Shown: positions 44,527-59,460, counted from the stretch's first letter. The stretch is DNA of 64,000 nt from Callipepla californica brunnescens (GCA_023055505.1 JALIRH010000075.1:2046001-2110000); one strand, 5' to 3'. The notes: generated by a model not told the origin, from the sequence alone. A program made the numbers and translations.

Positions 44527-45101
44527 TGTAAAACATGTGAATGTGATTCGTGTCAAAGGACATAGAGTCAAAGATACTGATACAATACCTTTAATTCCAA
44601 TCAGTAGATAAAATTGACTAAAGGAATAGAATTTCCTTATAAGGCATGAAAGGATAAACTAGGAACAGAACTCCATCTGCACCTCAAACACTAACCCTGC
44701 AACAGAAGGTGCATTCCTCAAACCAAAGGGTGGCAGAGATAAGTATTTCAAACACAGACCTTGCAAGACTGGCCTGGAATACACAGATGGATGAATCAGA
44801 GGGCATTAAGGAAGACAAACAGCCTTCATCCCAAAGGCCACCTGAAGGAATGTGCCACCCCCCCTAGCGACTGGCCACACAAGCATAGAAGAATAAAATG
44901 AGTGACCAAGAGGAGGAGGGGACTTCAAGAAATTTTACATAAGACACTGTATAAAAGAAGAGGGAACCATCTTCTCGGTGTGCGTCGTTGGTGGAGCGGA
45001 GACTCCCCGGCACACCCAGCGCTGCTTGCTTATTGCTTTTCACCTTTTGATTGTAATAAAATATTTTAAAAACTCCGATTGGACTGTGAGCATTTATGAC
45101 A
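44527..45101 (+). mobile_element. ERV-H 5' LTR
   Basis: 575 bp, TGTAAAAC to TATGACA, with TATA-like TGTATAAAAGAAG near 44949-44961 and AATAAAATATTT at about 45055. Confidence 0.92.
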
Positions 45102-45104
45102 AAT

Positions 45105-45122
45105 TGGTGACCCCGACGTGAT
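45105..45122 (+). other. ERV-H primer-binding site, tRNA-Trp
   Basis: TGGTGACCCCGACGTGAT, three bases after the LTR, matches the complement of the tRNA-Trp 3' end used by alpharetroviruses and some class I ERVs. Confidence 0.92.
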
Positions 45123-46570
45123 ACGACTGGATTCGGGTAAGACATCCTGACTCCCGGGGAGGCGCCCTACCTTTCTGGTAGCCTCGGGAGAAAAGGATCC
45201 TTGCTCGACCTTTCATACCACACGAGCTTGAAAAGCAATAAGCAAGGAAAAGAGCTCCCTTGGAAAAACTGCAGTTAATATCCCGTAATTCTTGTGCACG
45301 AAGATCCAGGCGAGAACACCGGACTGTGAGTACCGCTTGGTTGGGAGGACGAGTTCCGGGGTGGAGAGTTTTGGTTTGAAGAAAGTCCCTTAAGGGGGTG
45401 GTTGGAAATTCCCAGGGACCCACAGAGAGGCCCAGAAACGGGAACAAATCACCTAAAATAAGGGGGAGAGAGAAAAAGAAAGGAACCCTGGAATAAGGAA
45501 ATGGGGGAGAGAAATGACCCCAGGAGGGACCCACAGAGAGGCCCCAAGGATAAGGAAGGGAGCAAATTACTTGAAATACCCCCGGACAGTCCCCTGGGGT
45601 AAATGACCTGGGACAGAGAAAGTCAAAATCTGCTGACTCCAGGAGGGACCCATGGAGAGGCCCCAGAGATAAGGAAGGGAACAAATTACTTAAAAAAAAA
45701 CCCTGGACAGTTCCCTGTGGTTAATGATAAAATATTGAGGAAATTGGCCATCTCAGAAAGGGAAAACAAAGGAAAAAAGCTATGGTCCATTACTGCATGG
45801 AAATGTGGGGTGGAAAACAAGTAAAACCTGATCAGCTGTATTGGCCGATGTTTGCGAGTTGTGAATGAGTGCGCTGTGCTGGGTATGTGAGACGCAGCAT
45901 CGCTGCGAAGCGAGTGCGGAGTCCCGATCCGCAGTTCCGTCCTCCCGCGAGGGAAACGGCCGGAGACGGACAAAGCGAGTGACAACAACCGTCATTGTTC
46001 TTCTCTTTGTGTGTACACCACTTGTCTTTTGTGTATATGTATGCTATAGGTGTAAAGAATGGGAGTTTTTATCTTTTAAATGAGGAGGGCGGACCAATAG
46101 AGGAAAGGTGTCCATAGCCCCTAAATGGGACTTAAAGCTGTAAGATCATCTTACAACTAACATTGTTTCTTAGGCGAGAAGGGAAATGGGACGAGGTATT
46201 ATATAGAAGTGCAATTGTTAATGGCATATGAAAGTGTAATTGAGAGTATGAATTGTGGGCAAAAGGGTTAAGGAGACACTGCTACCCCGGTGGGGCAGGC
46301 ACTATTAAAAACCCAGTTTGTGGTCAGGTCTTGGACGGACATTAGAAGGAAATTGGAAAAGTTAGAAGACTGGCAGGAAATGGGGACTAGATGAGTTACT
46401 GAGAGAAACACAGAAAGTATATGTAAGGTGGGATGAGGAGAAACAAAAAGCAAAGGCCTGAATATTTGTCATGGCTGTAAGAGGCGAAAAAGGAGGAAAT
46501 TCCTAAAAGAGAAAGTCTTAGGAATACTAATAAGAGCATTGGAGATTCTCCTCGAAAGGGATCTGAACAA
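45123..46570 (+). pseudogene. ERV-H leader and degraded gag
   Basis: The leader carries direct repeats (AGGGACCCA(C/T)(A/G)GAGAGGCCC at about 45416, 45526, 45646). From about 45800 gag frames are short and broken. No matrix or capsid block longer than about 70 codons survives. Confidence 0.6.
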
Positions 46571-46579
46571 GGAATAGAA

Positions 46580-46621
46580 TGTTATTATTGTGGGAAGAAA
46601 GGACACATGAAATGAAACTGT
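46580..46621 (+). pseudogene. ERV-H nucleocapsid zinc knuckle
   Basis: CYYCGKKGHMK, then TGA, then NC: a C-X2-C-X4-H-X4-C box in which the usual tryptophan codon has become a stop. Confidence 0.8.
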
Positions 46622-46733
46622 CTTAAATAAATAAATAAATAATAATTAAAAAAAAACACGACAGGATGAGGAGGTGTTTAAATAGGGATGTCAGGGGCTA
46701 TACATCCTGGGGTCGAGACCAACTAAAAAGCCC

Positions 46734-46925
46734 TTGATAAGGTTAAAAGTAGGTTCCCAGGCGGAAGAAACTATCTTCCTAATAGATACAGGAGTTGAAA
46801 GGTCCACAATACAGAAACTACCTAAAGGGTGTATAGTAAGCAAGGATAAAAGCCTAGTAGTCAGGGCAAAAGGTGAGCCCTTTTCGGGTCCCAACTGTAA
46901 AAAAATAAAAATAAAAAAAATGTGA
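46734..46925 (+). pseudogene. ERV-H protease remnant
   Basis: A 63-codon frame with FLIDTGVERSTI (catalytic DTG at 46785-46793). It breaks in an A-rich stretch, and the following text (HLLGRDLIVALGINL, in another frame up to about 47120) looks like the protease end. Confidence 0.75.
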
Positions 46926-47120
46926 CGACTGAAGCTGAAACTAAAATTTGTTTAGGGAATTTTTGAGTGGTCCCCGAGGTAGAACATCACTTACTGGGGA
47001 GGGATTTAATAGTGGCATTAGGAATAAACCTTGCCATAAATGAAGGAGAGAGAGTTTCAAGACTATGTGTTCTCATGCAAAAAGACGAGGAAGGAATCAA
47101 TCCCCAGGTGTGGCATTTGT

Positions 47121-47880
47121 AAGGAACCACAGGAAAATTGGGAATTCCACTCATAAGCTTGGGGAAATGAGGAACTGTGTAGCTCTCCAAGAAGTTTATT
47201 TACTGTAGCTTATGAAAGTGCTGTTTTTAGCTTTTGTTTTTTTTGTGTGCTCCCCTCAGCAAGAGGGAGGAGTGATTGGAACAGTATTTACATTTGCTTA
47301 ATAGGTGTGTTGTGCCTTCCTGGGTGGCGGGGTGGTGAGGTGTTAACTGAGCTTTTAAGTACCTCCATCCCTTCAGTGTAAACCTTTTCTGGGTAGTGAG
47401 AAATGAGCGACAGTGTAGTCACAATGAAAGGTGAGATGTGTTATTTGACCTATTAGAAAGGCATGGTGCCAGACCCTCGTTAACAGGGGTAGACTGGGCA
47501 CGACAGAACTGGCATAATTGCAGAGCGTTTCAGACAGTATCCTGTAGAAAAAAGGTCGTACCCGAGCTGGAAAATGGGAAGGTCTCTATTTGTGCATTAT
47601 TGGATTTGGCTTTGGTTGCAGCCATAGAATTCTGTGACTAGCAGTTGAAATTGGAAAGCCAAACTACAGAGTCACTTCAGGAATTGGTTAAAACTGCAGA
47701 AATAGACAGATGAACTCAAAAGTCAATTAGAAAATGAAAAACTCTTACTAGAGGCTCTGAAGGGTTACTGTAAGGATAACAGTGACAGTTATACATAGAG
47801 TGCTTCAAGAAAAAAAAATCTATCCTCTAGAAGGACTGGAAGGAATAAAAGTAAGGTCACACAAATTAGAAGCCTCCCCA
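47121..47880 (+). pseudogene. ERV-H internal region of uncertain origin; RT absent
   Basis: A frame at 47438-47641 (WARQNWHNCRAFQ, ELENGKVSICALLDLALVAAIEFCD) and a following coiled-coil-like stretch do not resemble RT. It may be transposed gag-like or an inserted segment. No finger, palm (YXDD) or thumb motif is visible between protease and integrase. Confidence 0.45.
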
Positions 47881-49150
47881 ACTCAGTTGTGTCCTTTAAT
47901 AAAAACTGAGTTAATCGGGCAGATGAGGAGGCAAAAAGGGCAGCACTTTTAATACTCTCTAAGAGAGAGGAAATAAGAACCCAAGATGACAAAAAGGAAA
48001 CACCAAAAATCTGTTCTCAAATAGAAAGAGAGAGTTTTGAGAAATTAGGAGTAAAATGGACTGATAATAAGTGGATTTTGCCTGATGGCCGGGAATTATT
48101 ACGGAAGAACTTTGCCCAAAGAATTGTGCAGCAAATGCACCAGAGAACCCACTGGGGAACTAGGGCATTGGCAGATCATTTCTTGAAATTTTGTGGGTAT
48201 ATAGGGATATTTGAAATAGCAAAGGAAGAAACTAGGGATTGCTTAATTTGCCAAAAAAAAAAAAAGTCAACAAATGAAATCTATGACAAACACCCTCAGG
48301 AGGGAGACCATTGGCACACAGAATTTTGAATGAGAACAGATGGATTTTACTGAATTACCAAAGGCAGGAAGGTATAGGGATTTGCTAGTAATAGTACAAG
48401 TAGGGCCACTGCTCAAACAGTGGACAAACATCTCTTGGAAGACATTATCCCTAGATATGGTGTTATAGGAGTAATCGATTCCTCTCAAGGAAACCATTTT
48501 ACCTCCCAAATTTTAAGAGAGGATGAATGGTACCTTGAAGGCACAGTTAACAAAGTTGATGTTAGAAACTAAGATGTCTTGGAGTATGCCCAATTCGGAA
48601 CACGGGATATTCCCCTATGAGATGCTATATGGAATTAAATCAAGGAATTGAATTGGATTGAATCTAAACTGGGCATCATAGCTTGAGCAAACAGGTAACT
48701 TTAGGAAGAAACTCAGGGACCATAGAAATGCAGGTACTGCTGAAGAGAGCTGCTGTTTGCATCTCAGTATGGGGGAGATCCCATGAAGATAAGGACAACA
48801 CAATGGTGGGCAGGGTGGTTGTTGACAACACAATGGAAAGCCCAGAGAAGATAACTGAAATTGCTGTTTGCAATCCGTGGGGAAGTCTGTGAGGATAAGG
48901 AGGCAGATTTGCTGGCGACATAATGTAATCCCCTTAACATCTGAAGCCAGGAGATAGAGTGTTAATAAAAAACCTGGAAAGAAACTTCCTTAACCCTATG
49001 TTGGGAGGGACCCTTTCTTGTTACCTTAACTACAGAGATGGTGGTGCATACTGCGGAGGGAGCCTGGACTCAAGTCTCCTGTGTAAAAGGTCCCATCGAT
49101 ACTAAGGACTGGAAAGTTGCATCACCTCCAGGAGAACTGAAAATACGAAT
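47881..49150 (+). pseudogene. ERV-H RNase H end and integrase, degraded
   Basis: In broken frames: RNase H tail (EEAKRAALL), linker WILPDGRELL, HHCC domain (QQMHQRTHWGTRALADHF ... CLICQ, 48138-48259), a core piece (GVIGVIDSSQGNHFTSQIL at about 48460, second catalytic Asp) and C-domain (CWEGPFLVTLTTEMVVHTAEG at about 49005-49060). Stops occur throughout. Confidence 0.8.
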
Positions 49151-49318
49151 ACAACGATAATGCTCATGCAAAGAACTCAGTGTGGATGCTACCTTTTTGA
49201 ATGATTTATATGTTGTTATTGTAAGGAGAAGTGGTGATACCATTGCAGGAGGGGCGTCCACAAAAGGGGGGCTTTGCAATGAGCTTTTGAGGGTAGGACA
49301 TCTTATACCAAAGTTAAG

Positions 49319-49319
49319 G

Positions 49320-49350
<31 letters not shown>
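49319..49350. repeat. A-run followed by G-run
   Basis: More than twenty As followed by seven Gs inside the provirus. The run may be misjudged in length by sequencing. Confidence 0.8.
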
Positions 49351-49351
<1 letters not shown>

Positions 49352-49632
49352 ACAACAACTCTGAAATTCAGACTCCTGATAGGGGTAAAAGCTATTCGTT
49401 CACAGGGTCAAGGGACAGCTAGGTAAGGGAGCAGAAAATATAACAATAGAGTACCAACAACAAAACTGGTTGCCCTGTAGCATTCGACCAGTGAGAGTCC
49501 AAACTGGGAAATCTTGGGCAGGGGTGCGCAGGATGTAACTGCTCGGATGGAGCCCCTGAAGACTATCCTTGCTGCCAAGAAGACAGTTTACTCCGCTGCC
49601 GGATGCAACCCGGTAGGCGGAGGAGGCAGAGG

Positions 49633-49981
49633 GATGAGAAAACAGTGGGGCATAATAATTCTCCTGACCATACTGAGCTACCCTGACAGTGGGACTGCAA
49701 ACCCATGCTCAAAGTGCTATCAATATGTTACATACCATCGAACTACAGAATGGGCACTATCGTTCCATACCCACATAAATGTGGCCTGTTATGACAAGGG
49801 TTCACTAGAGACTTGTATAGTTGCTGGGCATAACCTCTGGTTGGCAGCTAACAAAGGAAAAGGTGGATCCATAAATGGCTGTGTTTGTCCAAAAGAGAGG
49901 AGAATATCTGTTTTTCCAAATCAGGAATGTGGGGATATTCTGATAGCAGCGGAGTCCAGGATCAATACGAGGAAGAGCTAG
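49633..49981 (+). pseudogene. ERV-H env surface subunit N-terminal part
   Basis: From an ATG at about 49633 the frame reads a signal peptide (WGIIILLTILSYPDSG) and a cysteine-containing surface domain (NPCSKCYQYVTYH; NVACYD; ETCIVAG; INGCVC). It stops at 49981 before an A run. It is truncated relative to any full Env. Confidence 0.75.
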
Positions 49982-50900
49982 TAAAAAAAAAAAAAAAATG
50001 TTACCGAGCAGTTGCAAGTCAGGCAAAGGATACAGGAAAACGGGATACAGGAAAACAAAGTCACCTCTCTATGATGAGGTGAGAAAAAAAATCCTAGGAG
50101 AATCTGGATTTACCAAGGGAGCCAACCTGTTTATTAGGATCTCAAACGACAGAACAGTGGCTCTGGAGGGGGGAGGAATTAGAACCAAGGCAATTGTTAA
50201 ATTGGAATCATACTCATAGGTCAACCAAAATAAGACCTGAAGGATGGATGCTTAGTTACAAGGTTATTGGACAAATCTCTATATATAGAGAGAAGGAAAA
50301 CAGTTCAAATGATGTTTAGAAGCTACCCCCTGCAAAATGGTATTAACCACAAACTCCATGGAGGGACCAGAATATTGGTGACCTGTCTCTCCCCAAGGAA
50401 AAGAATTTTGGGAAGAGCTGGGAAGGAATGCCTCAGCTTGGAGGTCTCCTGACAGACTATTTTGGATCTGTGTTAAATGAGCATATAACCGATTGCCAAA
50501 GGACTGGAAAGGCACATGTACTATTGGGGTAGACAAAAGAAAAGAATTGCACGTGTTTCAGTTCAGAGGTGGAACTCAATTCTAAAAGATGATTGGTAGA
50601 ATCAATTACTTGGGGATGCATGGTGAAAATGACTGTGTTTCATAATATTGTGCGGGATGATTGGACTAATATTCTTACCCTGTATGATTTCATGCCTTAT
50701 TCGGATAATACATTCAGTGATGCAAGGAATGCAGATTTCTGCAATGCCAATTAATCTAGAAAAAGCCATGGCTGGAAAGACCCACAAATTAATGATTGTA
50801 AAAAACAAAGCAGCTCCATTTTTACTAGCTGCTAGGAAAGCAGTATTGACTTTAGAATACAAGACACGAATCACTGATGGGATCAAAAAGGAAATGGGGG
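49982..50900 (+). pseudogene. ERV-H env remainder with membrane anchor
   Basis: Broken frames. At 50648-50740 a membrane anchor is readable (MIGLIFLPCMISCLIRII) followed by a tail. No CX6CC is visible, so the TM ectodomain appears deleted. The polypurine tract AAAAAGGAAATGGGGGA (about 50885-50901) lies directly before the 3' LTR. Confidence 0.65.
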
Positions 50901-50902
50901 AT

Positions 50903-51476
50903 TGTAAAACATGTGAATGTGATTCGTGTCAAAGGACATAGAGTCAAAGATACTGATACAATACCTTTAATTCCAATCAGTAGATAAAATTGACTAAAGG
51001 AATAGAATTTCCTTATAAGGCATGAAAGGATAAACTAGGAACAGAACTCCATCTGCACCTCAAACACTAACCCTGCAACAGAAGGTGCATTCCTCAAACC
51101 AAAGGGTGGCAGAGATAAGTATTTCAAACACAGACCTTGCAAGACTGGCCTGGAATACACAGATGGATGAATCAGAGGGCATTAAGGAAGACAAACAGCC
51201 TTCATCCCAAAGGCCACCTGAAGGAATGTGCAACCCCCCTAGCGACTGGCCACACAAGCGTAGAAGAATAAAATGAGTGACCAAGAGGAGGAGGGGACTT
51301 CAAGAAATTTTACATAAGACACTGTATAAAAGAAGAGGGAACCATCTTCTCGGTGTGTGTCGTTGGTGGAGCGGAGACTCCCCGGCACACCCAGCGCTGC
51401 TTGCTTATTGCTTTTCACCTTTTGGTTGTAATAAAATATTTTAAAAACTCCGATTGGACTGTGAGCATTTATGACA
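50903..51476 (+). mobile_element. ERV-H 3' LTR
   Basis: 574 bp, almost identical to the 5' LTR. Confidence 0.92.
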
Positions 51477-54660
<3,184 letters not shown>

Positions 54661-54721
54661 CCCCCCCCCGGTCCACTTCCGGCGCCCCCTCCCGCGCGGC
54701 GCTGCTCACGTGATAGAACAT

Positions 54722-54900
54722 CTTCGCGCCGCCGCTCCGCCGCCGAGCCGGAAGTGACGCAACGGCCCCTCAGCCCGGCGATGATTGGCCCGAGCGCCAC
54801 ACGGCCCCGCCCCCGCCGCGGTTTCTGCGCATGCGCAGAACGGAGTCGGGGTGGGCGGGGATAGAGGGGAGAACTGCGCGGTGATTGGTTGTTTCGGAGT
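54722..54900 (-). promoter_or_regulatory. POLR2G: POLR2G CpG-rich promoter
   Basis: GC-rich TATA-less promoter upstream of the ATG. It contains an ETS/GABP-type CCGGAAGTG (54748-54756), NRF1 palindrome TGCGCATGCGCA (54826-54837), a GC box GTGGGCGGGG (54851-54860) and two CCAAT boxes on the gene strand (ATTGG at 54784-54788 and 54884-54888). This is a typical housekeeping set. It is present once only. Confidence 0.85.
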
Positions 54901-54906
54901 GATTGA

Positions 54907-57265
54907 CGGGGCAGTTCGTGTTGGTGGCCCCGGTTGGAACTGGGGTGACACTGGGGGACACTGAGTGCCACCAGGTGCCACCAAGGGGACATGGGGTGAC
55001 ATTGGGTGACCCTGAGTGCCACCAGGTGACACCAAAGGGGCATGAGGTGACATTGGGTGACACTGAGTGCCACCAGGTGCCACTTGGGTGCCGGTAAGAG
55101 TCACTAAGTGCCACCTGGGTGCCACCAAACGCCATTCCTTGTCCCTAAACGCCACTTTGGTGCCATGGAGCCACACTTGGGTGGCACTTATTGACCCCAG
55201 ATGTCACCTGGGTGCCACCGAGTGCCACTGCTTGTCCCTAAATGACACCTGGGTGCCATGGAGTGACACCTCGGTGGCACTCATTGGGGGCAGATGTCAC
55301 CTGGGTGCCAGGAGGTGCCACTTCTTGGCCCTAAATGTCACTTGGGTGCCATGGAGTGACATTGGGTGGCATCCAGCAGCCTCAGATGTCACCTTAGTGC
55401 CATCAGATGTCTCTTGGGTGTCAGCAAGTGCCACTCGTTGACCCTATGGGACACTTGGGTGCCATGGAGTGACACTTGGGTGGCACCTATTGACCCCAGA
55501 TGTCACCTGGGTGTCACCGAGTGCCACTGCTTGTCCCTAAATGACACCTGGGTGCCATCAGACGTCCCTTGGGTGCCAATGAAAGACACTGAATACCTCC
55601 AAATGCCATTTCTTGTCCTTAAGTGACACCTGGGTGCCACGAAGCCACACTTGGGTGACACCAATGGACCCCCAATGAAACCTGGGTGCCACCAAATGCC
55701 ATTTATTGTCCTTTGAAGTCACAGCAGTGCCATGAAGCCGCACGTGGGTGACATCTATTGACCCCAGATGTCACCTGGGTGCCACCAGATGTCCCTTGGT
55801 TGCCAGCAAGTGACACTTCTTGTCCCTGAATGACACCTGGGTGCCATCAGACATCTCTTGGGTGCCATTCAGAGCCACCAAACGCCACCGGGGTGCCACC
55901 AAACCCCATTTATTGTCCCTTGAAGCCACTTGGGTGCCACGAAGTCACACATTGGTGGCACCTACTGACCCCAGATGACACCTGGGCGTCATCAGAGGTC
56001 CCTTGGGTGCCAATAAGAGCCACCAGATGTCTCTTGGGTGCCACCAAACCCCATTTATTGTTCCACAATCCCATTTGGGTGACATTAAGTGACACTTGGG
56101 TGCCACTGAGCCACACTTGGGTGGCACTTCTTGTCCCTGAATGACACCTGGGTGCCGTGGAGCCACACTTGGGTGGCACTTATGGACCCCAGAGGGCACC
56201 TGGGTGGCATCACATGTCCCTTGGGTGCCACCAAGTGCCATTTCTTATCTCAACATCCCACTTTGGTGACATTAAGTGACACTTGGATGCCATGATGCCA
56301 CACTTGGGTGATACCAACCGACACCAGATGCCACCTGGGTGCCACCAAATGCCACTTCTTGTCCCTAAATGACACCTGGGTGCCTTGAAGCCATAGATGT
56401 GTGACACCCATTGGATCCAGATGTCACCTGGGTGCCATCAGATGTGCTTTGGGTGCCACTCAGAGCCACCAAACACCACCTGGGTGCCACCAAACTCCAT
56501 TCATTGTCCCTAAATGACACCTGGGAGTCATGAAGTGACACTTGGGTGGCACTTCTCGTCCCTAAATGACACTGGGGTGCCTTGAAGTGACACTTGGGTG
56601 GCACCTACGGACATCTGATGCCACCTGGGAGCCACCAAACCCCATTCATCGTCCCTAAATGACACTTGGGCGCCACAGAGTGACACTTGGGTGGCACTTC
56701 TTGTCCCTAAAGGACACCTGGGTGCCACGGAGCCACACTTGGCTGGCACTTATGGTCACCAGATGTCACCTGGGTGCCATCAAGTGTCATTTCTTGTCCC
56801 TAAAGGACACCTGGGAGCTGTGGAGTGACACTTGGGTGGCACCTTTTGACCCCAGATGTCACCGGGCTGCCTCCAGGTGTCATTTCTTGTCCCTGAATGA
56901 CACCTGGGTGCCATGAAGTGACACTTCAGTGGCACCTATTGAGCCCAGATGTCACCTGGGTGCCATCAGATCTCACTTGGGAGCCAATAAGAGCCAATTA
57001 TTGTCCCAACATCCAACGTGGGTGACATTAAGTGACACCTGGGTGCCACGGAGTAACACTTGGGTGGCCCTTAGTGGGCACAGATGGCACCTGGATGACA
57101 GCGAGTGCCACCTCTTCTCCCTAAAGGACACCTGGGTGCAATGGAGTGGCATTTGGGTGGCACTTATGGACCCCAGATGACACCTGGGTGCCAGCAGGTG
57201 ACACTTCTTGTCCCTGAATGACACCTGGGTGCCATTTATTGACACTTTGGTGCCAGTGAGTGCAC
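54907..57265. repeat. Minisatellite with a unit of about 95 bp upstream of POLR2G
   Basis: The landmark CTTGTCCCTAAATGACACC recurs roughly every 93-97 bp over more than 2 kb, with inner subrepeats CACTTGGGTG(G/C)CA and CACCTGGGTGCCA. Units vary by indels. Short frames on both strands are repeat artefacts. Confidence 0.88.
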
Positions 57266-57325
57266 TGGCACTCACATGATGTTATGATGTGGAATACCAG
57301 TAGCAAAAAACATAAAACCATGACA
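57266..57325 (-). mobile_element. LTR tip, inverted
   Basis: The first 60 bp of a TGTCATGG-family LTR on the minus strand, ending the minisatellite and abutting plus-strand integrase text. Confidence 0.7.
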
Positions 57326-57660
57326 GCTAGCTCGGTGAGCCCATGAGACCTCGGGCCTTCAGGGAAGGGATGCAACATATAAATGGGCTAGAGACCGAGG
57401 GGTGGACTTAACTATGGATGCCATTGCACAGGTTATCCATGACTGTGATACCTGCGCCACAATTAAACAAGCCAAGAGGATGAAACCTCTTTGGGAGGAA
57501 GGGCGATGGCTAAAGTATAAATATGGGGAGGTGTGGCAGGTTGATTATATCACCTTGCCACAATATCACAATGGTAAGCGTTATGTGTTCACTATGGTGG
57601 AGGCAACTAGTGGGTCATGCAAAAGAATGGGGTTGTTCAGTGTGTAACACAAGGGAATTT
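57326..57660 (+). pseudogene. ERV integrase N-terminal/core fragment
   Basis: The plus strand reads a zinc-domain piece (RDATYKWARDRGVDL in a shifted frame, CDTCATIKQAKRMKPLW) and the core start (VWQVDYITLP, first catalytic Asp). This is the same family as the ERV-G integrase at 26.4 kb. It breaks off at about 57625. Confidence 0.75.
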
Positions 57661-57809
57661 CCTCTTTGGAGAACGCCCTTAGTAATTCTGTATATATATG
57701 TATATATGTATGTTGTATGTGTTTGTATTTAATATCTGGTCATAGTTGTTTCTGTATATATATATGTATTAAGCATGATGTAATGATGTTGAATAAGGGG
57801 ATGCGAGAC
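57661..57809 (+). other. AT-rich stretch and polypurine tract
   Basis: TATATATGTA repeats, then GAATAAGGGG and ATGCGAGAC directly before an LTR. Confidence 0.6.
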
Positions 57810-58394
57810 TGTCATGGTTTTATGATTTTGTTGTATTGTTGATCTTCCACATCATAACATCATGTGATGTACTGGGAGTTAGAGAGTTAATGCCACAGCT
57901 CTGTGGATCATCGATAGTTATGAATATGCCTGTCTCAGAAGAGAGGGAGAGCTCCATTCCCCAGAGGACTTTGCGATGCTTTGTATTTTTACGTGTTTTC
58001 CGCTCAGAGGGAAAAGAGAAAAGCTGTCTGCGGTCACGGGACAGGTTCTTCCTTTGGGATCACTCAGCAGTGGGTTCTCGCTGCCGTCCGCCTTCAGCGT
58101 TAGCGTAAGGCCTTCTGCTTATCGGACACTCTCTCTCTCTCTCTTACTCATTTTGTTTGATTCACTGGGCTCAATTCCAAATTGTATTGTATTATATTGT
58201 GTTATTTACTTCCTAAGATCTTATTTAGTAAATTAGCTTTTCCTCCTCAGATCGTTGCCGCTGTTTTGTTTCGGGGCTCATCTCCCTTTCTCCCTTTTCC
58301 CTTAACCCCTTCCCCTTGTCCGGAGTGTGGGCCCGTGGGTCTCCTTCCTCAGTTGTCGCGGAACCGGGCCAAACCAGCCCACAAACCATTGACA
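57810..58394 (+). mobile_element. LTR (TGTCATGG family), complete
   Basis: 585 bp, TGTCATGG to CATTGACA, very close to the solo LTR at 35783-36367 (opposite strand). A CT repeat lies at about 58131 and the AATAAG/TTTAGTAAAT region at 58220. It follows a polypurine tract, so it is a 3' LTR. Confidence 0.9.
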
Positions 58395-59100
58395 CTTTTA
58401 TACCAGAAACTAGTACAAGATGGATGAGTAAGGTGGAGTTGAGTCAGAAGGATGAGCAAAGATAAGAAGATTTAAAGGTAGATCTTGTTAATGCACCAGT
58501 GTTAAGCCTACCTGATATAAAAAGACCATTTAACCTTTTTTGTAAATACAGACAAAGGGACTGCTTTTGGAGTACTGACCCAGGAATGGGCCGGGAAAAA
58601 GAAATCAATAGGATACTTTTCAAAACACTCATCACATTCCAAACTCTGGTTATAGAGGGGATCAAACCTAAGGGTCAATGTTCAAACCTTGAAGGAGGAG
58701 AGCTCTTCATTATTCCTGAAGAGAGACATCTGTTGGGACAACAGGATGTCGATCCTGCTTTCTTATCGACATGCTTATTAGTTTGATTTCAGCCCATCCA
58801 ACACATCTGGCCCAACAGATAAATTGACAGGGAGTAGCACCTTTGTATCTGGATGATTTACAGTTGTCTTTACTGTAGAGAAGCCGTTCTTACGATCTGT
58901 GGCCTGCCTGTTTACAAGCAATAATCACTGTAGCTCCGTTAGTAGAAGAAACAGGGAAGATTCCTTTCGGGGGTGAGTTAAAGCTGTATACTCCACATAA
59001 CATAAGGGGAGTACTACAACAAAAAGATAAGTGGATCACCGATGCTAGACTATTGAAATAGGAATAGAAATATAAACTGCAAGTTTGCAAAATCCTGCTC
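58395..59100 (+). pseudogene. ERV pol fragment: RT connection / RNase H start
   Basis: Broken plus-strand frames with class I-type text: LVNAPVLSLPDIKRPFNLF, GTAFGVLTQEW, then DLWPACLQAI and APLVEETGKI with LKLYTPHNIRGVLQQKDKW. It matches the connection domain to early RNase H region. It starts abruptly at the LTR end, so it is not that LTR's own element. Confidence 0.7.
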
Positions 59101-59460
59101 ATTTTTTATGTGGGGAACCAGATGAAGATTTAACCCATGATTAAATTCAGTGTGTAGAGTATCAGGCTAAAATATGGGAGGACTTAGAGAAGGAATGAAT
59201 TAAGAAAGAAAGGACACCCCCGCACTAGGTATGGCAATACACCAAATCAGTCTAGGAGACAAAGGTTTAATTAGAACATGGAAAGAGTCGTCTCTAACTC
59301 CTCGATGGGAGGAACCTTTTCTTGTTTTACTAACAACAGAAACAGTGATCCGGACAGCTGAGCGTGGATGGACCTATGCAAGCCGAGTGAAAGGACCAAT
59401 CCGTGATACAGGACCCCAGTGGGAGGTGTCCAAGACAATCTAAAAATCACTCTAAGAAAA
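59101..59460 (+). pseudogene. ERV integrase C-terminal fragment
   Basis: An open frame at 59231-59443 reads GDKGLIRTWKESSLTPRWEE, FLVLLTTETVIRTAERGW and the basic end, the C-terminal domain of a gammaretrovirus-type integrase. The rest of integrase is deleted between here and 59100. Confidence 0.8.

Larger units (their letters stand above)
44527..51476 (+). mobile_element. ERV-H: class I-like provirus in POLR2G intron 2
   Basis: The provirus has two LTRs, tRNA-Trp primer site, gag, protease, RNase H end, integrase, env and polypurine tract, all on the plus strand. By eye the LTRs differ at about four positions and one single-base indel over 575 bp, yet every gene is riddled with stops and RT is missing. 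Flanks are G runs on both sides, so the target-site duplication (GGGG or longer) cannot be measured. Integrase and env wording is of the gammaretrovirus/ERV1 type. Confidence 0.92.

Noticed and set aside
58828..58850. LYLDD as an RT catalytic motif
   Set aside because: Surrounding text belongs to the RT connection/RNase H region, frames are broken, and the motif is in the wrong order relative to neighbouring domains.
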